Part shown: in pieces, positions 5,977-13,882 of the stretch
Layout of the letters: each line of letters begins with the position of its first letter
How positions within the stretch are numbered: position 1 is the first letter of the stretch
Notes under the pieces: model-generated
Seen by the model: the letters and a program-made list of their open reading frames with translations, nothing else
Told to the model about the DNA's origin: nothing
Database searches by the model: none
Program-made: the position numbers and the translations under genes
From: 13-2-20CM-68-14 sp035640035
GTDB lineage: Bacteria; Actinomycetota; Thermoleophilia; Gaiellales; Gaiellaceae
Assembly: GCA_035640035.1 (NCBI GenBank)
Contig: DASQWX010000016.1
Span: forward strand, 1-41,395
Reading direction: 5' to 3'
DNA: 41,395 nt

Positions 5977-8385
5977 CTAGCGAATCGTGAACGCCGTCCT
6001 CAGGCGGCGGGTGTTCGGGAGGATCGGCCCCGAGTTCTCCATGTTCTTCGCCTCCTGGTAGTCGGAGGCGCGTAGGACGACCCGGTGCCGGCCGCGGCCC
6101 AACCCGCGAGTCGCGATCAGCACTCGTCCGTGCCGGAAGCGGGCGGAGACAGCCACACCGTCCAGGGTCGCATGGAGCGACGCGGGATCGACGCCGGATC
6201 CGGCGTCCGTGACTCGGAATCGGACGAACGCCCCGCTCCTGACGCTCCGCGTGAGGAGCTGGATGCGCGGACGCTTCGTGTCACCGACCCAGAATCGGAA
6301 AGTGAACCTTCCCGAAGCGCGGCGGTTCGGCGTGTCGAAGACGACGTCATACGCGCCGGCGTCGGGCCGGACGGCGCCGGCGGCCGGTGAGAGCCGGTCG
6401 AACGTGGGGAGATACGGGTTCAGGTTGAGCGGCAGGCCGGCGTATCCGGTCAGGCGATTTTCGTCACCGGCGCGAACGACGCGGGGCTGGACGCGTACGC
6501 CGCGGGCCCGAGAGAGAACGACGACGCCGAAGTTCGCCGACGGCCTCGGAAGTACGACCCGAAAAACCTGCTCCGGCCCGCGGAGGCAGGGTGCGATGTC
6601 GACAGGCGAGGGATCGCTCGGATAGCGGTAGCAGGCGACCCGCGACGGTTTCCTTGCCGTGTTCCCGCCGTAGATTCCGGGCCGGCGAAGGAGGTGGTGC
6701 CGCTCGGTCCCGAGTTTCGGGACGGTCACTCGGAGCCAGAACGGAATCCGGCGTGTGGTCGGCCCCCGCGAAAGGACGACGAACCCGGTCGTATCGCCCT
6801 GCGCGGCACCCTTCGTCACTGTCGAATGGAGCGCGAGCGTGCCCGGCACGGAGACCGTGGCGGGCACGGAGATGGTCGTGCCCGCGGATCGCGCTTGGAC
6901 ACGAACGGCCGCGGTCCACACCCCGCTGCCGCCGCCGGCATCGCCGAGCGCGATGGGAACCGTGGCGTCCTCTCCGCGGTGGAGAAAGCGAAACGAGGCG
7001 CTGCTCGGCGAGGCGAAGAGGAGCGGGTTGTCCGCCGCGGCAAGGTCGATCAGGCCGCCACCCTCACGCGTCGGCAAGACCTCTTGCTTGTGGGTCAGGT
7101 CGGTCCAGACGGGCCGGCCCGTAAGGACGAGCGCGGACTTCACCTGAGCCGGGGTCCACGAAGGATGGCGCTGGAGGAGGAGCGCGGCACCGCCGGCGAC
7201 GTGGGGGGAGGCCATGCTGGTGCCGCTGAACGTGTCCCAGCCCGTTGGCACCGACGAATAAATGTTGACGCCGGGCGCGCTGACGTCCGGCTTGAAGCCG
7301 AGGTCGATGCCGCTCGGGCCGGCCGACGAGAAATCGGCGATCACGTCGTCCTTGCTCACGGCCGCCGCGGTGATCGCCTTCGACGCGTCCCCCGGCGAGG
7401 AGATCGACCCGTACCCGAAGTCGGAAAAGTCATTGCCCGCGGCGATCACCGGGACGACTCCGGCATCCGCGGCGGCGTTGATCGCCTTGACGACGAGATC
7501 CCGATCGAGATCGATCTCTGCCTCGCCGAGGGACAGATTGATCACGTTCATCCCGTCCCCGACCGCCGCGTCGATCCCCTTGACGATCTCCGGCGAGTTG
7601 CCATTCAGGCCGACCGAGGGGGTCGGAACGGTGAGCACCTTGTAGTTGCCGATGTAGGCGCGCGGCGCCACACCGGAGACCGGTCGCCCCTGGCGCGTCG
7701 TCGCGGCATAGTCGCCCGCAGCGATTCCGGCCACGTGGGTGGCGTGGTCGGACTCGAGGGGATCGAACGGCCGCGCTGCGTTCTTCCAGGTCGCGCCAGG
7801 CGGTGGGAAGGCCCGGGCGACGATCACCTTCGCTGTCGTGTAGCTCCGGTTCCCCTTCGGGAAGCCTGCCGGCATCGCGAACCCGGCGGGATTGAAGAAC
7901 GGATGCGCCTGGTCGACGCCGTCGTCGATGATCCCGATCTTGATCCCCTGGCCTGCGGTCGCGCGCGTCGGCCCCCAGAGCTGCGGAGCGTGAATCAGCG
8001 GCACGCTCTCGTCGAGGAGCGAGCTGTACCGCACGCTCGGGTAGACACGCTCGACGCCCGGCAGGGATGCGAGCCATCCGATCTGCGACCGCGGCACGAC
8101 GACTGCGAGCCCGTCGAGGACGTAGCGATAGCGCCAGCGGACCTTTGCGGACGGTATTCGCTCGAGGATCTGGCGTACGAGCTCGGCTTGGCCCGCATCC
8201 AGCTTTCTCAGATAGGCCGGGCTCCGCCGCGCCCGTAGCCCCATCGCGACGGCGAGCGACGGGCGCTTCAGGGCCACGACCACCTCGGTCCTACTGCCGC
8301 GTCCGTCCGTGCGCACGCCGGCGTTCGCACCGCCGAGCGCGCAGACGGCGGCAACGGCCGCAAGCAGAAGAAGACCCCGCTTCAA
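5977..8385 (-). CDS. Secreted subtilisin-like serine protease (S8)
   Basis: 802 residues. A signal peptide (residues 1-23) is followed by an inhibitor-like propeptide region (about 32-120) and the S8 domain with the complete triad: Asp154 (IGIIDDGVD), His214 (HATHVAG) and Ser390 (SGTSMASPH), plus the oxyanion Asn318 (AAGND). About 400 residues follow: beta-rich modules and a C-terminal Ig-like domain (RFRVTDAGSGVDPASLHATL). It probably degrades extracellular protein. The start is TTG at 8385, supported by a -10 TAGGCT ending 7 nt upstream; there is no Shine-Dalgarno. Confidence 0.92.
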   Translation of the reverse strand: MKRGLLLLAAVAAVCALGGANAGVRTDGRGSRTEVVVALKRPSLAVAMGLRARRSPAYLRKLDAGQAELVRQILERIPSAKVRWRYRYVLDGLAVVVPRSQIGWLASLPGVERVYPSVRYSSLLDESVPLIHAPQLWGPTRATAGQGIKIGIIDDGVDQAHPFFNPAGFAMPAGFPKGNRSYTTAKVIVARAFPPPGATWKNAARPFDPLESDHATHVAGIAAGDYAATTRQGRPVSGVAPRAYIGNYKVLTVPTPSVGLNGNSPEIVKGIDAAVGDGMNVINLSLGEAEIDLDRDLVVKAINAAADAGVVPVIAAGNDFSDFGYGSISSPGDASKAITAAAVSKDDVIADFSSAGPSGIDLGFKPDVSAPGVNIYSSVPTGWDTFSGTSMASPHVAGGAALLLQRHPSWTPAQVKSALVLTGRPVWTDLTHKQEVLPTREGGGLIDLAAADNPLLFASPSSASFRFLHRGEDATVPIALGDAGGGSGVWTAAVRVQARSAGTTISVPATVSVPGTLALHSTVTKGAAQGDTTGFVVLSRGPTTRRIPFWLRVTVPKLGTERHHLLRRPGIYGGNTARKPSRVACYRYPSDPSPVDIAPCLRGPEQVFRVVLPRPSANFGVVVLSRARGVRVQPRVVRAGDENRLTGYAGLPLNLNPYLPTFDRLSPAAGAVRPDAGAYDVVFDTPNRRASGRFTFRFWVGDTKRPRIQLLTRSVRSGAFVRFRVTDAGSGVDPASLHATLDGVAVSARFRHGRVLIATRGLGRGRHRVVLRASDYQEAKNMENSGPILPNTRRLRTAFTIR

Positions 8386-8415
8386 CGGGTCAAGCCTAGC
8401 CGCGTGGGCTCCGTC

Positions 8416-9369
8416 TTAGCTCGGTTCTCTGCGCGGCGGGAGGAAGGGCTCGCGCTCCGCGGGCTGGCCCGCCTCGATCTGCCTCCCCCGAACGATCTCC
8501 GCGTTCAGCTCGGCGCCGAACAGGATCGCGACATTGGAGATCCACAGCCAGACGAGGAAGATGATGATCGCGCCCAGTGAGCCGTAGGTCTTGTTGTACG
8601 ACCCGAAGTTGGCGACGTAGAGCCCGAAGGCGGCCGACGCGACCATCCAGGCGATGACGGCGACGATGCCCCCCGGTGTCACCCAGCGAAAGCCCGGCTG
8701 CCGGACGTTGGGCGAGGCGTAGTAGAGGATCGAGAACATCACGCTCACCACGAGCACGAGCAGGGGCCATTTGGCGATGTCCCAGGTTGTGACGGCCGCG
8801 CCTCCGATCCCAAGCAGCTTCCCGACGCGATCCGCCAGCGGGCCCGTCACAACGACAGCGACAGCGCTCGCGGCGAGCAGGATGAGCATGACGATCGTGA
8901 CGAACAGGCGCAGCGGCACGACCCGCCAGATCGGCCGCCCTTCCTCGACGTCCCAGATCGCGTTCGAAGCGCGGATGAAGGCGCCGATGTAACCCGACGC
9001 CGACCACAACGCGCCGGCGAGCCCGACGGCGAAGAGGATCCCCGCGCCGCCGCGGCTCTGGGTCAGGCCGTTGAGGGCGTTTTCGAGGATCTGATGGGCG
9101 GGTCCTGGCGCGAAGCTGCCGAGGTTGTCGAGCAGCGGCTTCGTCGCGGACTGGCCAATCAGGCCGAGGATCGAGACCAGTGCGATCAACGCCGGGAACA
9201 GCGCGACGATTCCGTAGTAGGTCAGCGCTGCGGCCCAATCGGTCAGATTGTCGTCCCTGAACTCGGTGAACGTTCGCTTCAGCACTCCGCGCCAAGCTCC
9301 TCGCGGGAGCTTCGTGGGCGACTCGGCGTATCGACCTCCGTTCACCCGCTCTTCCGAGTGTGTGGCCAT
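8416..9369 (-). CDS. YihY/BrkB-family inner membrane protein
   Basis: 317 residues with six hydrophobic segments. The family N-terminus is evident (AWRGVLKRTFTEFRDDNLTD, then AAALTYYGIVALFPALIAL), as are LWSASGYIGAF and the PGGIVAVIAW region. The family was once mislabelled ribonuclease BN; its members are integral membrane proteins of uncertain function, some linked to export or virulence. The C-terminal tail is charged and cytoplasmic. It lies 30 bases upstream of, and in the same direction as, the protease gene. Confidence 0.9.
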   Translation of the reverse strand: MATHSEERVNGGRYAESPTKLPRGAWRGVLKRTFTEFRDDNLTDWAAALTYYGIVALFPALIALVSILGLIGQSATKPLLDNLGSFAPGPAHQILENALNGLTQSRGGAGILFAVGLAGALWSASGYIGAFIRASNAIWDVEEGRPIWRVVPLRLFVTIVMLILLAASAVAVVVTGPLADRVGKLLGIGGAAVTTWDIAKWPLLVLVVSVMFSILYYASPNVRQPGFRWVTPGGIVAVIAWMVASAAFGLYVANFGSYNKTYGSLGAIIIFLVWLWISNVAILFGAELNAEIVRGRQIEAGQPAEREPFLPPRREPS

Positions 9370-9435
9370 CTCTTACAAGTCGTTTCCATCGCCCGGTCTC
9401 CGAAACCGCCTATTGCGTGGCACTACGATTCATCG

Positions 9436-9636
9436 ATGGGAGGTCGAGGACGAAGGCGGCAGAAGACCCTCTGCGTCATCTGCATGAAGCCGATCCTCGA
9501 AGGGGACGGCATCACACAGGTCGCGCCGCCGGACGCTCCGATCACGCGCCCTGCTCACACCACCTGTTTCGAGAGAGACTGGGAAAGGATTCTCTCGGGC
9601 CTGGAGCCGTTCCCGCCGCTTGCCCGCCGCTCCTGA
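9436..9636 (+). CDS. Small basic protein with CxxC motif
   Basis: 66 residues from ATG at 9436. The basic start (GGRGRRRQK) is followed by CVICMKPILEGDGITQVAPP and a later HTTCFERDW, suggesting a small zinc site formed by CxxC plus His/Cys. A -10 TACGAT ends 6 nt before the ATG, so the mRNA is probably leaderless. The frame stays open further upstream through the antisense YihY start, but those residues do not look like protein. Function unknown. Confidence 0.65.
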   Translation: MGGRGRRRQKTLCVICMKPILEGDGITQVAPPDAPITRPAHTTCFERDWERILSGLEPFPPLARRS

Positions 9637-9656
9637 GACGCCGAAGCGGCGGTCTC
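9635..9656. terminator. Bidirectional hairpin between convergent small genes
   Basis: GAGACGCCG (9635-9643), loop AAG, then CGGCGGTCTC (9647-9656): a 9-bp stem with one bulged G, lying exactly between two convergent stop codons. Confidence 0.6.
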
Positions 9657-9657
9657 T

Positions 9658-9837
9658 CTAGGGAAACCAGAGAAAGCCTTTTACCGCTTCCTGCGAGGGG
9701 AAGCCTTCCTCGTAGTACTCGTCGATCGCCCTCTCCCGCGCGGCCTCGCGCTCGCGGCGCTCCTCCTCGGCCGCGGCGATTTCGTCGAGACTTGGTTCCG
9801 GTGCGCGCAACCAGCGCCACAACCTGCTCAGTTCCAC
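9658..9837 (-). CDS. Short acidic helical protein, leaderless GTG
   Basis: 59 codons plus stop. The product starts MELSRLWRWLRAPEPSLDEI, continues as a charged helix of Glu, Arg and Ala, then DEYYEEGFPSQEAVKGFLWF. The Trp/Arg amphipathic start and acidic middle look protein-like and differ from the poly-Arg/Ala products of the other frames. A -10 TATCAT ends 6 nt before the GTG at 9837. It converges with the 66-residue gene across a shared hairpin. Family unknown. Confidence 0.55.
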   Translation of the reverse strand: MELSRLWRWLRAPEPSLDEIAAAEEERREREAARERAIDEYYEEGFPSQEAVKGFLWFP

Positions 9838-9907
9838 GCATAAATGATAGGCCCGTCACGGGAGTCGTATGATCCGTCTCCTAGCAGGCGGCCTGTCGCG
9901 TCCGGGC

Positions 9908-9913
9908 TACACT
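9908..9913 (+). promoter_or_regulatory. -10 element for tRNA-Leu
   Basis: TACACT lies 10 bases before the mature 5' end of the tRNA. The -35 region is GC-rich and unclear. Confidence 0.5.
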
Positions 9914-9923
9914 TCCCGTCCGC

Positions 9924-10007
9924 GCGGATGTGGCGGAATTGGTAGACGCGCACGGTTCAGGTCCGTGTGGGGGAAACCCCGTGGAGGTTCAAGTCCTCTC
10001 ATCCGCA
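9924..10007 (+). tRNA. tRNA-Leu (anticodon CAG)
   Basis: Complete 84-nt class II tRNA. Acceptor GCGGATG (9924-9930) pairs with CATCCGC (10000-10006), with discriminator A at 10007. The D-arm holds GGTAGAC, the anticodon stem CACGG/CCGTG encloses TTCAGGT (anticodon CAG), a long variable arm follows (TGGGGGAAACCCCGT), and the T-arm contains GTTCAAGTC. CCA is not encoded. Long variable arm and A73 fit leucine. Confidence 0.97.
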
Positions 10008-10542
10008 TCCACGACCTCGCCGAACGCAACGCTCCACGCCATGCTGATCGCTGAGTCTTGGGCGAATAGCCCCCGCTTTACAGCTCGTGGCAGCTGCGGA
10101 TCCGCGCGAGGGCGCAGATCCGCGTCCGAACCGGCTTGATCTTCTCGCCGGCGGTGTCGACAATGGACTTCGGACTGCGAGGTCGAGCCGGGGCAATCGG
10201 CACCTCCTCTCCCCTGCCGAGGGCGTCTGCGGCCGATCCCGGAAGGCTTGAAGCGCCCAGCCCCGGCTCGCGTCAATCATCCCGGACCGCTCGGTCAGGG
10301 ACGACCCCCGGAGGTCCGACGTTGGCCGAACGTTTGGGGGGCTCGCGAGGACTTGGAACGGACCAGCGTTGAGCCGAGCGACCCCACTCAGGACGCACCT
10401 CCTCCCGGGGCGATGCGCTCCTGCCGCTAGCTGAGGACCCCTCGGCTCGAGGACAAAGATAGCCCGACTTCTACGGGACGGTAGGAGGCGAAAGCGGAGG
10501 CCTGTTTCGCCTACCCGACTCACGGAGAGACCCTGCATATCG
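10008..10542. other. 535-base gap with hairpins and no secure gene
   Basis: No open frame here has convincing protein character. Two hairpins are visible: 10096-10123 (GCGGATC arms with an inner GCG/CGC extension) and 10480-10515 (GGTAGG...GGCGAAA pairing with TTTCGCCTACC, one 3-nt bulge). A minus-strand frame at 10078-10203 (41 codons, GTG directly after GGAGAGGAG) reads as a small cationic peptide but the start spacing is poor. The second hairpin may be a leader structure for the gene at 10543. Confidence 0.4.
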
Positions 10543-10830
10543 ATGGATCGACACGCCCGGCGCAGGGAGAACCAGGAAGTCTTTCGAAGCGCGAACGAAC
10601 GCTTGAGTGGCGTCATCGAGGAACGAGGCGCGTCCGCTGACCGGGTGCCGTTCCTCTGTGAGTGCGCGGACGAGGAGTGCATGGGTCGGGTCGACCTAAC
10701 GCTCGGCGAATACCGCGACGTCCGTTCCCACGAGCGCCTCTTCGTCATGCTCCACGACCACCCTCGGACGGTCGGGGAAGAGGTCGTCGAAGAGCGAAAC
10801 GGCTACGACATCACCGAGAAACCGGACTGA
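10543..10830 (+). CDS. Cys-motif protein, first of a tandem pair
   Basis: 95 residues. Starts MDRHARRRENQEVFRSANER; the centre has FLCECADEECMGRVDLTLGE, then YRDVRSHERLFVMLHDH and VVEERNGYDITEK. The CxC(x)nC motif and the following EYxxVR...F.V..H pattern define a family of small proteins I know as common and uncharacterised in Thermoleophilia; a zinc site is plausible. The second copy begins one base into this stop codon (TGATG), so the two are coupled. Confidence 0.8.
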   Translation: MDRHARRRENQEVFRSANERLSGVIEERGASADRVPFLCECADEECMGRVDLTLGEYRDVRSHERLFVMLHDHPRTVGEEVVEERNGYDITEKPD

Positions 10831-11159
10831 TGGACCGGCACGCGCGACTCGCCCGCAATGAATCGATCTTCCGCGAGGTCAACGAGCGGATCGAAGAGCT
10901 CGCGCAGAGCGGCGATCTCGGTGAATTCGAGTCGCTAGACATCCTGTGCGAGTGCGGAAATGCCGACTGCACTGAACCGCTCCGGGTCTCCATCGCCGAG
11001 TACGAGCGCGTCCGGCAGGAGCCCACGGATTTCTTCGTCGCTCCGGGTCACATGATCCCGGCGATCGAGAAGGTCGTCGACAGTACCCAGAACTTCGAGG
11101 TCGTCAGGAAGCTCGCCGACGAGGCAGAGCTCGCGCGGAAGACGGATCCACGCTCGTGA
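10830..11159 (+). CDS. Cys-motif protein, second of a tandem pair
   Basis: 109 residues, clear paralogue of the preceding product: MDRHARLARNESIFREVNER at the start, ILCECGNADCTEPLRVSIAE in the centre, then YERVRQEPTDFFVAPGHMIP and VVDSTQNFEVVRKL. The copies share the N-terminal helix and the CxC...C block but diverge elsewhere, pointing to an old duplication. ATG overlaps the stop of the first gene. A strong terminator hairpin follows 4 bases after its stop. Confidence 0.82.
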   Translation: MDRHARLARNESIFREVNERIEELAQSGDLGEFESLDILCECGNADCTEPLRVSIAEYERVRQEPTDFFVAPGHMIPAIEKVVDSTQNFEVVRKLADEAELARKTDPRS

Positions 11160-11163
11160 GCGG

Positions 11164-11194
11164 AGCGAGGAGGCCGAAATCCGGCCTCCTCGCT
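11164..11194. terminator. Bidirectional terminator hairpin
   Basis: A 13-bp perfect inverted repeat (AGCGAGGAGGCCG and its complement) with a 5-nt loop, between the stop of the plus-strand gene at 11159 and the stop of the convergent gene at 11206. Confidence 0.85.
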
Positions 11195-11205
11195 GACGAA
11201 GGGAT

Positions 11206-11937
11206 CTACGACGGCGTGTGCGGCTCGTGGTCGCCGATGTGGCCGGCCGGTACCTGCTCCGCCTGCTGGAGGGAGTCGCTCCGGGGGGCGCGAAGCCGGA
11301 TCGAGATCCGGTCGCCGACCCTGAGCTGGCTCGGCGAGATCACGCTCGGGACGCCTGCCCGCCAGAGGATGAAGATCGTCCGGTTGCCGTAGCTGAAGGT
11401 CTCGTCGAGCGGCTGCCCCAACATCTTGCGGAGAGCGAGCCAGTTTCCGCTCTGGACGTGGATCGTCACCTTGCCGTTTGCGGCTGGAGCATCGAGTGCT
11501 CCGACGAAGAGCCACAGCGGCCTGCCCGCGTGTCCGGGCGTGGGGCCACGATCTGCAACGCGCGTGGCAGCGGTTGCGGCGATTTGGGCGAGTGAGGCTC
11601 CGCGTGCCGCGCGCACGTGGACGCTGACGACGTCGCCCGCGACGAGGTTCGACTCGGCGACGACGGTGGGGACACCATGCGCCCAGCGGAGGTATTGCGT
11701 GTTCGCGTTGACCGCGAAGTACTGGTTGTCGCTTTGGCCGACGAGCTTCTTGAGCGCCGGCCTGTTGCCGCCGTTGACGTCGACGTAGAGGGAAGTCGAG
11801 CTCCCCGCGTCGGCGAGCAGACGGCCGTTGAAGACGTACGTGAGGTCGCCGGAACGCTGCGCGGCGAACGTGCTCGAGGCGCCGGCCGCGAGGACGGTGA
11901 ACGCAGCGAGGGCGAAGTAGGCAAAGCGCCTTCTCAT
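11206..11937 (-). CDS. Secreted protein with two tandem homologous domains
   Basis: 243 residues. A signal peptide covers residues 1-25 (cleavage near TFAAQ). Two repeats of about 85 residues follow: first TYVFNGRLLADAG...LRWAHGVPTVVAESNLVAGD...SVHVRAARG, second LFVGALDAP...ILWRAGVPSVISPSQLRVGD...SIRLRAPR. The shared GVP(T/S)V.....L.(V/A)GD pattern suggests OB-like beta barrels. No catalytic motif is seen. Start ATG at 11937 has a strong AGGAGGT ribosome binding site 8 bases upstream. Function unknown. Confidence 0.8.
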   Translation of the reverse strand: MRRRFAYFALAAFTVLAAGASSTFAAQRSGDLTYVFNGRLLADAGSSTSLYVDVNGGNRPALKKLVGQSDNQYFAVNANTQYLRWAHGVPTVVAESNLVAGDVVSVHVRAARGASLAQIAATAATRVADRGPTPGHAGRPLWLFVGALDAPAANGKVTIHVQSGNWLALRKMLGQPLDETFSYGNRTIFILWRAGVPSVISPSQLRVGDRISIRLRAPRSDSLQQAEQVPAGHIGDHEPHTPS

Positions 11938-12041
11938 CTCGATGACCTCCTGGCTTCGATGAGGAGAGGAAGACGGCCAGATCGTCGCCGCGCTCGGTCA
12001 GCCGGGCGTTCGGCAGCGGTAAGCCGGGCGTAAAACCAGAA

Positions 12042-12500
12042 TCAGGAAGGCAGAGCGGCGAGCACGTCGGCGGCGTGCGTATCCGGCTTCACCCGGCGCA
12101 TCACCTTCGCGACCTGGCCGTCGGCGTCGATGACGAAGGTCGATCGCTCGATCCCCATCGACTTCTTCCCGTAGAGATTCCGCTCCTTCCAGACGCCGTA
12201 CTTCTCGGCCACCGCGTGGTCGGGGTCCGCGAGAAGCGTGAACGGGAGCGAGTACTTCTCCTTGAACTTCACGTGCGAGGCCTCGTCGTCGGGGCTGACG
12301 CCGAGCACCACCGCCCCGCGGCCGCGGAAGTCGGCATAGACGTCGCGGACCCCGCAGGCCTGGGTCGTGCAGCCCGGTGTGTCGTCCTTGGGATAGAAGT
12401 AGAGAACGACCGGGTTCCCGCGGAACGAGGACAGCGACACGCGCTCGCCGGTGTCGCTCGCGAGCTCGAAATCGGGTGCGGTCTTGCCCTCCTCGACCAT
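12042..12500 (-). CDS. bcp: Thioredoxin-dependent peroxiredoxin Bcp
   Basis: 152-residue bacterioferritin comigratory protein-type peroxiredoxin, which reduces H2O2 and organic hydroperoxides at a peroxidatic Cys and is recycled by thioredoxin. Seen: APDFELASDTGERVSLSSFR, VVLYFYPKDDTPGCT with peroxidatic Cys44, Cys49 five residues later (the usual resolving position in the alpha subtype), and the conserved STFVIDADG near the end. Length is typical. Start ATG at 12500 lies 7 nt after -10 TAGGAT, consistent with a leaderless mRNA. Divergent from the membrane gene at 12524. Confidence 0.95.
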   Translation of the reverse strand: MVEEGKTAPDFELASDTGERVSLSSFRGNPVVLYFYPKDDTPGCTTQACGVRDVYADFRGRGAVVLGVSPDDEASHVKFKEKYSLPFTLLADPDHAVAEKYGVWKERNLYGKKSMGIERSTFVIDADGQVAKVMRRVKPDTHAADVLAALPS

Positions 12501-12507
12501 CGCAGCG

Positions 12508-12517
12508 ATCCTACCGA
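12508..12517. promoter_or_regulatory. Overlapping divergent -10 elements
   Basis: Minus strand: TAGGAT (12513 to 12508), 7 nt before the bcp ATG. Plus strand: a weaker TACCGA (12512-12517), 6 nt before the ATG at 12524. The two hexamers share 2 bp, so polymerase could not occupy both at once. Confidence 0.5.
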
Positions 12518-12523
12518 CAGGCT

Positions 12524-12910
12524 ATGGGACGCTGGTGGAGCGACCTGAACGGAACCGTCCGCGGTTTCATCGTCATTCTCCTGATCGCCGCGATCGTGTT
12601 CGTCCTCAACCTCGAGGGGACGCTGCTGTCGCTGTCGCTGATCCTGCAGATCGTCTTCTTCATCGCGATCGCCGTCGTCCTCTACATGTTCTGGCGCGAC
12701 CGGATGCGCCACGAGATCGATACCTGGTCGGAGCGGTCGCGCTGGGTCTTCTACGGAAGCGCGCTGCTGATCATCGTCGACTTCGCCGCCTACTTCTGGC
12801 CTGGGCGCGCCACCGTCGGCGGCGACGCATTCGCGTTCATCGTCGTCCTGATCCTGGCCGGGTACGCGATGTGGCGCATCTGGCGTGCCGAGCGAACCTA
12901 CGGGTACTAG
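12524..12910 (+). CDS. Four-helix membrane protein (unrecognised)
   Basis: 128 residues with about four transmembrane segments: FIVILLIAAIVFVLNL, LILQIVFFIAIAVVLYMF, WVFYGSALLIIVDFAAYF and FAFIVVLILAGYAMW, each flanked by Arg-rich loops (WRDRMRHEID; WRIWRAERTYGY). The frame extends upstream, but ATG at 12524 is chosen because the upstream part is antisense to bcp and not protein-like. No family recognised; resembles small conserved actinobacterial membrane proteins. Confidence 0.75.
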   Translation: MGRWWSDLNGTVRGFIVILLIAAIVFVLNLEGTLLSLSLILQIVFFIAIAVVLYMFWRDRMRHEIDTWSERSRWVFYGSALLIIVDFAAYFWPGRATVGGDAFAFIVVLILAGYAMWRIWRAERTYGY

Positions 12911-12922
12911 ACTCGACGCGAC

Positions 12923-13144
12923 ATGGGTCTCTGGACTTGGATTCGCGGCATCGGTGGCAATCGCGACGAGCAGGCCGACCTGCACGAGGAGCTCGGCGGC
13001 CAGGATCCCGGCGAGGCCGAGGAGAAGTACCTGGCCGAGTCAGGGTTTGGCTCCCAGGGCGGCGGCCTCGCCTTCGGTGACGCGGCCGAGGTAGCCGAAG
13101 CAGACCTCGAGGAGACGAAGCCTCCTCGAGACCCGGCGCCCTAG
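12923..13144 (+). CDS. Small acidic protein (unrecognised)
   Basis: 73 residues, Trp-containing start (MGLWTWIRGIGGNRDEQADL) followed by a Glu/Asp/Gly-rich body with no predicted membrane segment. It lies 12 bases after the four-helix membrane protein in the same direction, without an obvious ribosome binding site, and is probably cotranscribed with it. Likely disordered; function unknown. Confidence 0.55.
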   Translation: MGLWTWIRGIGGNRDEQADLHEELGGQDPGEAEEKYLAESGFGSQGGGLAFGDAAEVAEADLEETKPPRDPAP

Positions 13145-13164
13145 CTCTTCCTTCTAGGCCTTTC

Positions 13165-13857
13165 CTAGGCCTCGACGCGCGCGGCCGCTCCGTCGAGGGC
13201 GTCGAGGGCCTCTCGGATCGGCAAGTACTTCCCCACGAAGATCGGCGTGTCGCGCTCCGTGTAGCGGGAGGCCTCGCTCTCGCGCAGACGCAGCATCAGG
13301 TGCATGAAGTCGGCCGGCTCGTCGCATTCGAACGCGGTCATGAACTCCTGATCGTCGATCCCGAACGAGTACGCCGTGTGGTTGTGAATCGTCGGGAACT
13401 CCTCGCGACCGATGCGCATGTGCTCGTCCATCGCTCGCCGGCGGTCAGACTCGGGCAACGCGTACCAGGGGCGCACTTTCACGAACGGATAGACGACGAG
13501 GTACGGCGACTCCCTTGGGACGATCTTTCGCGGCTTCCGCGCCGACGTGTACTCCGACGCCTTCGTGGTCGCGAGGTACGAATAGGGGGTCTCGAGCCAG
13601 GCGGCGAGAGGCGTCCCGTTGAGGGCGGCGCCGAGCTCTCCGAGGTCCTCGTAGCGCTCGGTGATCTTCCAGAGGAAGAAGTCGCAGTCCGGCCGGACTC
13701 CTGCTACCGAATAGGCGCGGACGGCGTCCATCCGGCCCGCCCAGTCGTCCACGACCTCGGCGAATGAGTCCTTGCCGGCAGCGCGCTCGTCGATCGGCAG
13801 GCGCCGCCACGCCGGATCGACGCGATAGAAGGTGTAGGCGACGTACTGGCCGCTCAT
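13165..13857 (-). CDS. hemQ: Coproheme decarboxylase HemQ (chlorite dismutase family)
   Basis: 230 residues, actinobacterial HemQ. It converts coproheme to heme b with H2O2, the last step of the coproporphyrin-dependent pathway. Seen: VVYPFVKVRPWYALPESDRR with catalytic Tyr123 and Lys127 in the Y-x3-K spacing known from Firmicute HemQ, then MDEHMRIGREEFP with His146 at the position of the proximal heme ligand, and FGIDDQEFMTAFE. True chlorite dismutases carry a distal Arg that I do not see. ATG at 13857 follows -10 TACCAT by 7 nt (leaderless). Confidence 0.92.
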   Translation of the reverse strand: MSGQYVAYTFYRVDPAWRRLPIDERAAGKDSFAEVVDDWAGRMDAVRAYSVAGVRPDCDFFLWKITERYEDLGELGAALNGTPLAAWLETPYSYLATTKASEYTSARKPRKIVPRESPYLVVYPFVKVRPWYALPESDRRRAMDEHMRIGREEFPTIHNHTAYSFGIDDQEFMTAFECDEPADFMHLMLRLRESEASRYTERDTPIFVGKYLPIREALDALDGAAARVEA

Positions 13858-13882
13858 GCGGCCAATGGTATCGCCGTGTCCG

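Noticed and set aside
6694..8238. 514-codon plus-strand frame opposite the subtilase
   Set aside because: Antisense shadow of the protease gene; poly-Arg/Gly/Asp composition and no motif, whereas the minus strand has signal peptide and full catalytic triad.
10078..10203. 41-codon minus-strand cationic peptide frame
   Set aside because: Protein-like composition but GTG directly abuts the purine-rich ribosome-binding stretch, and a hairpin crosses the frame. Kept only as part of the gap description.
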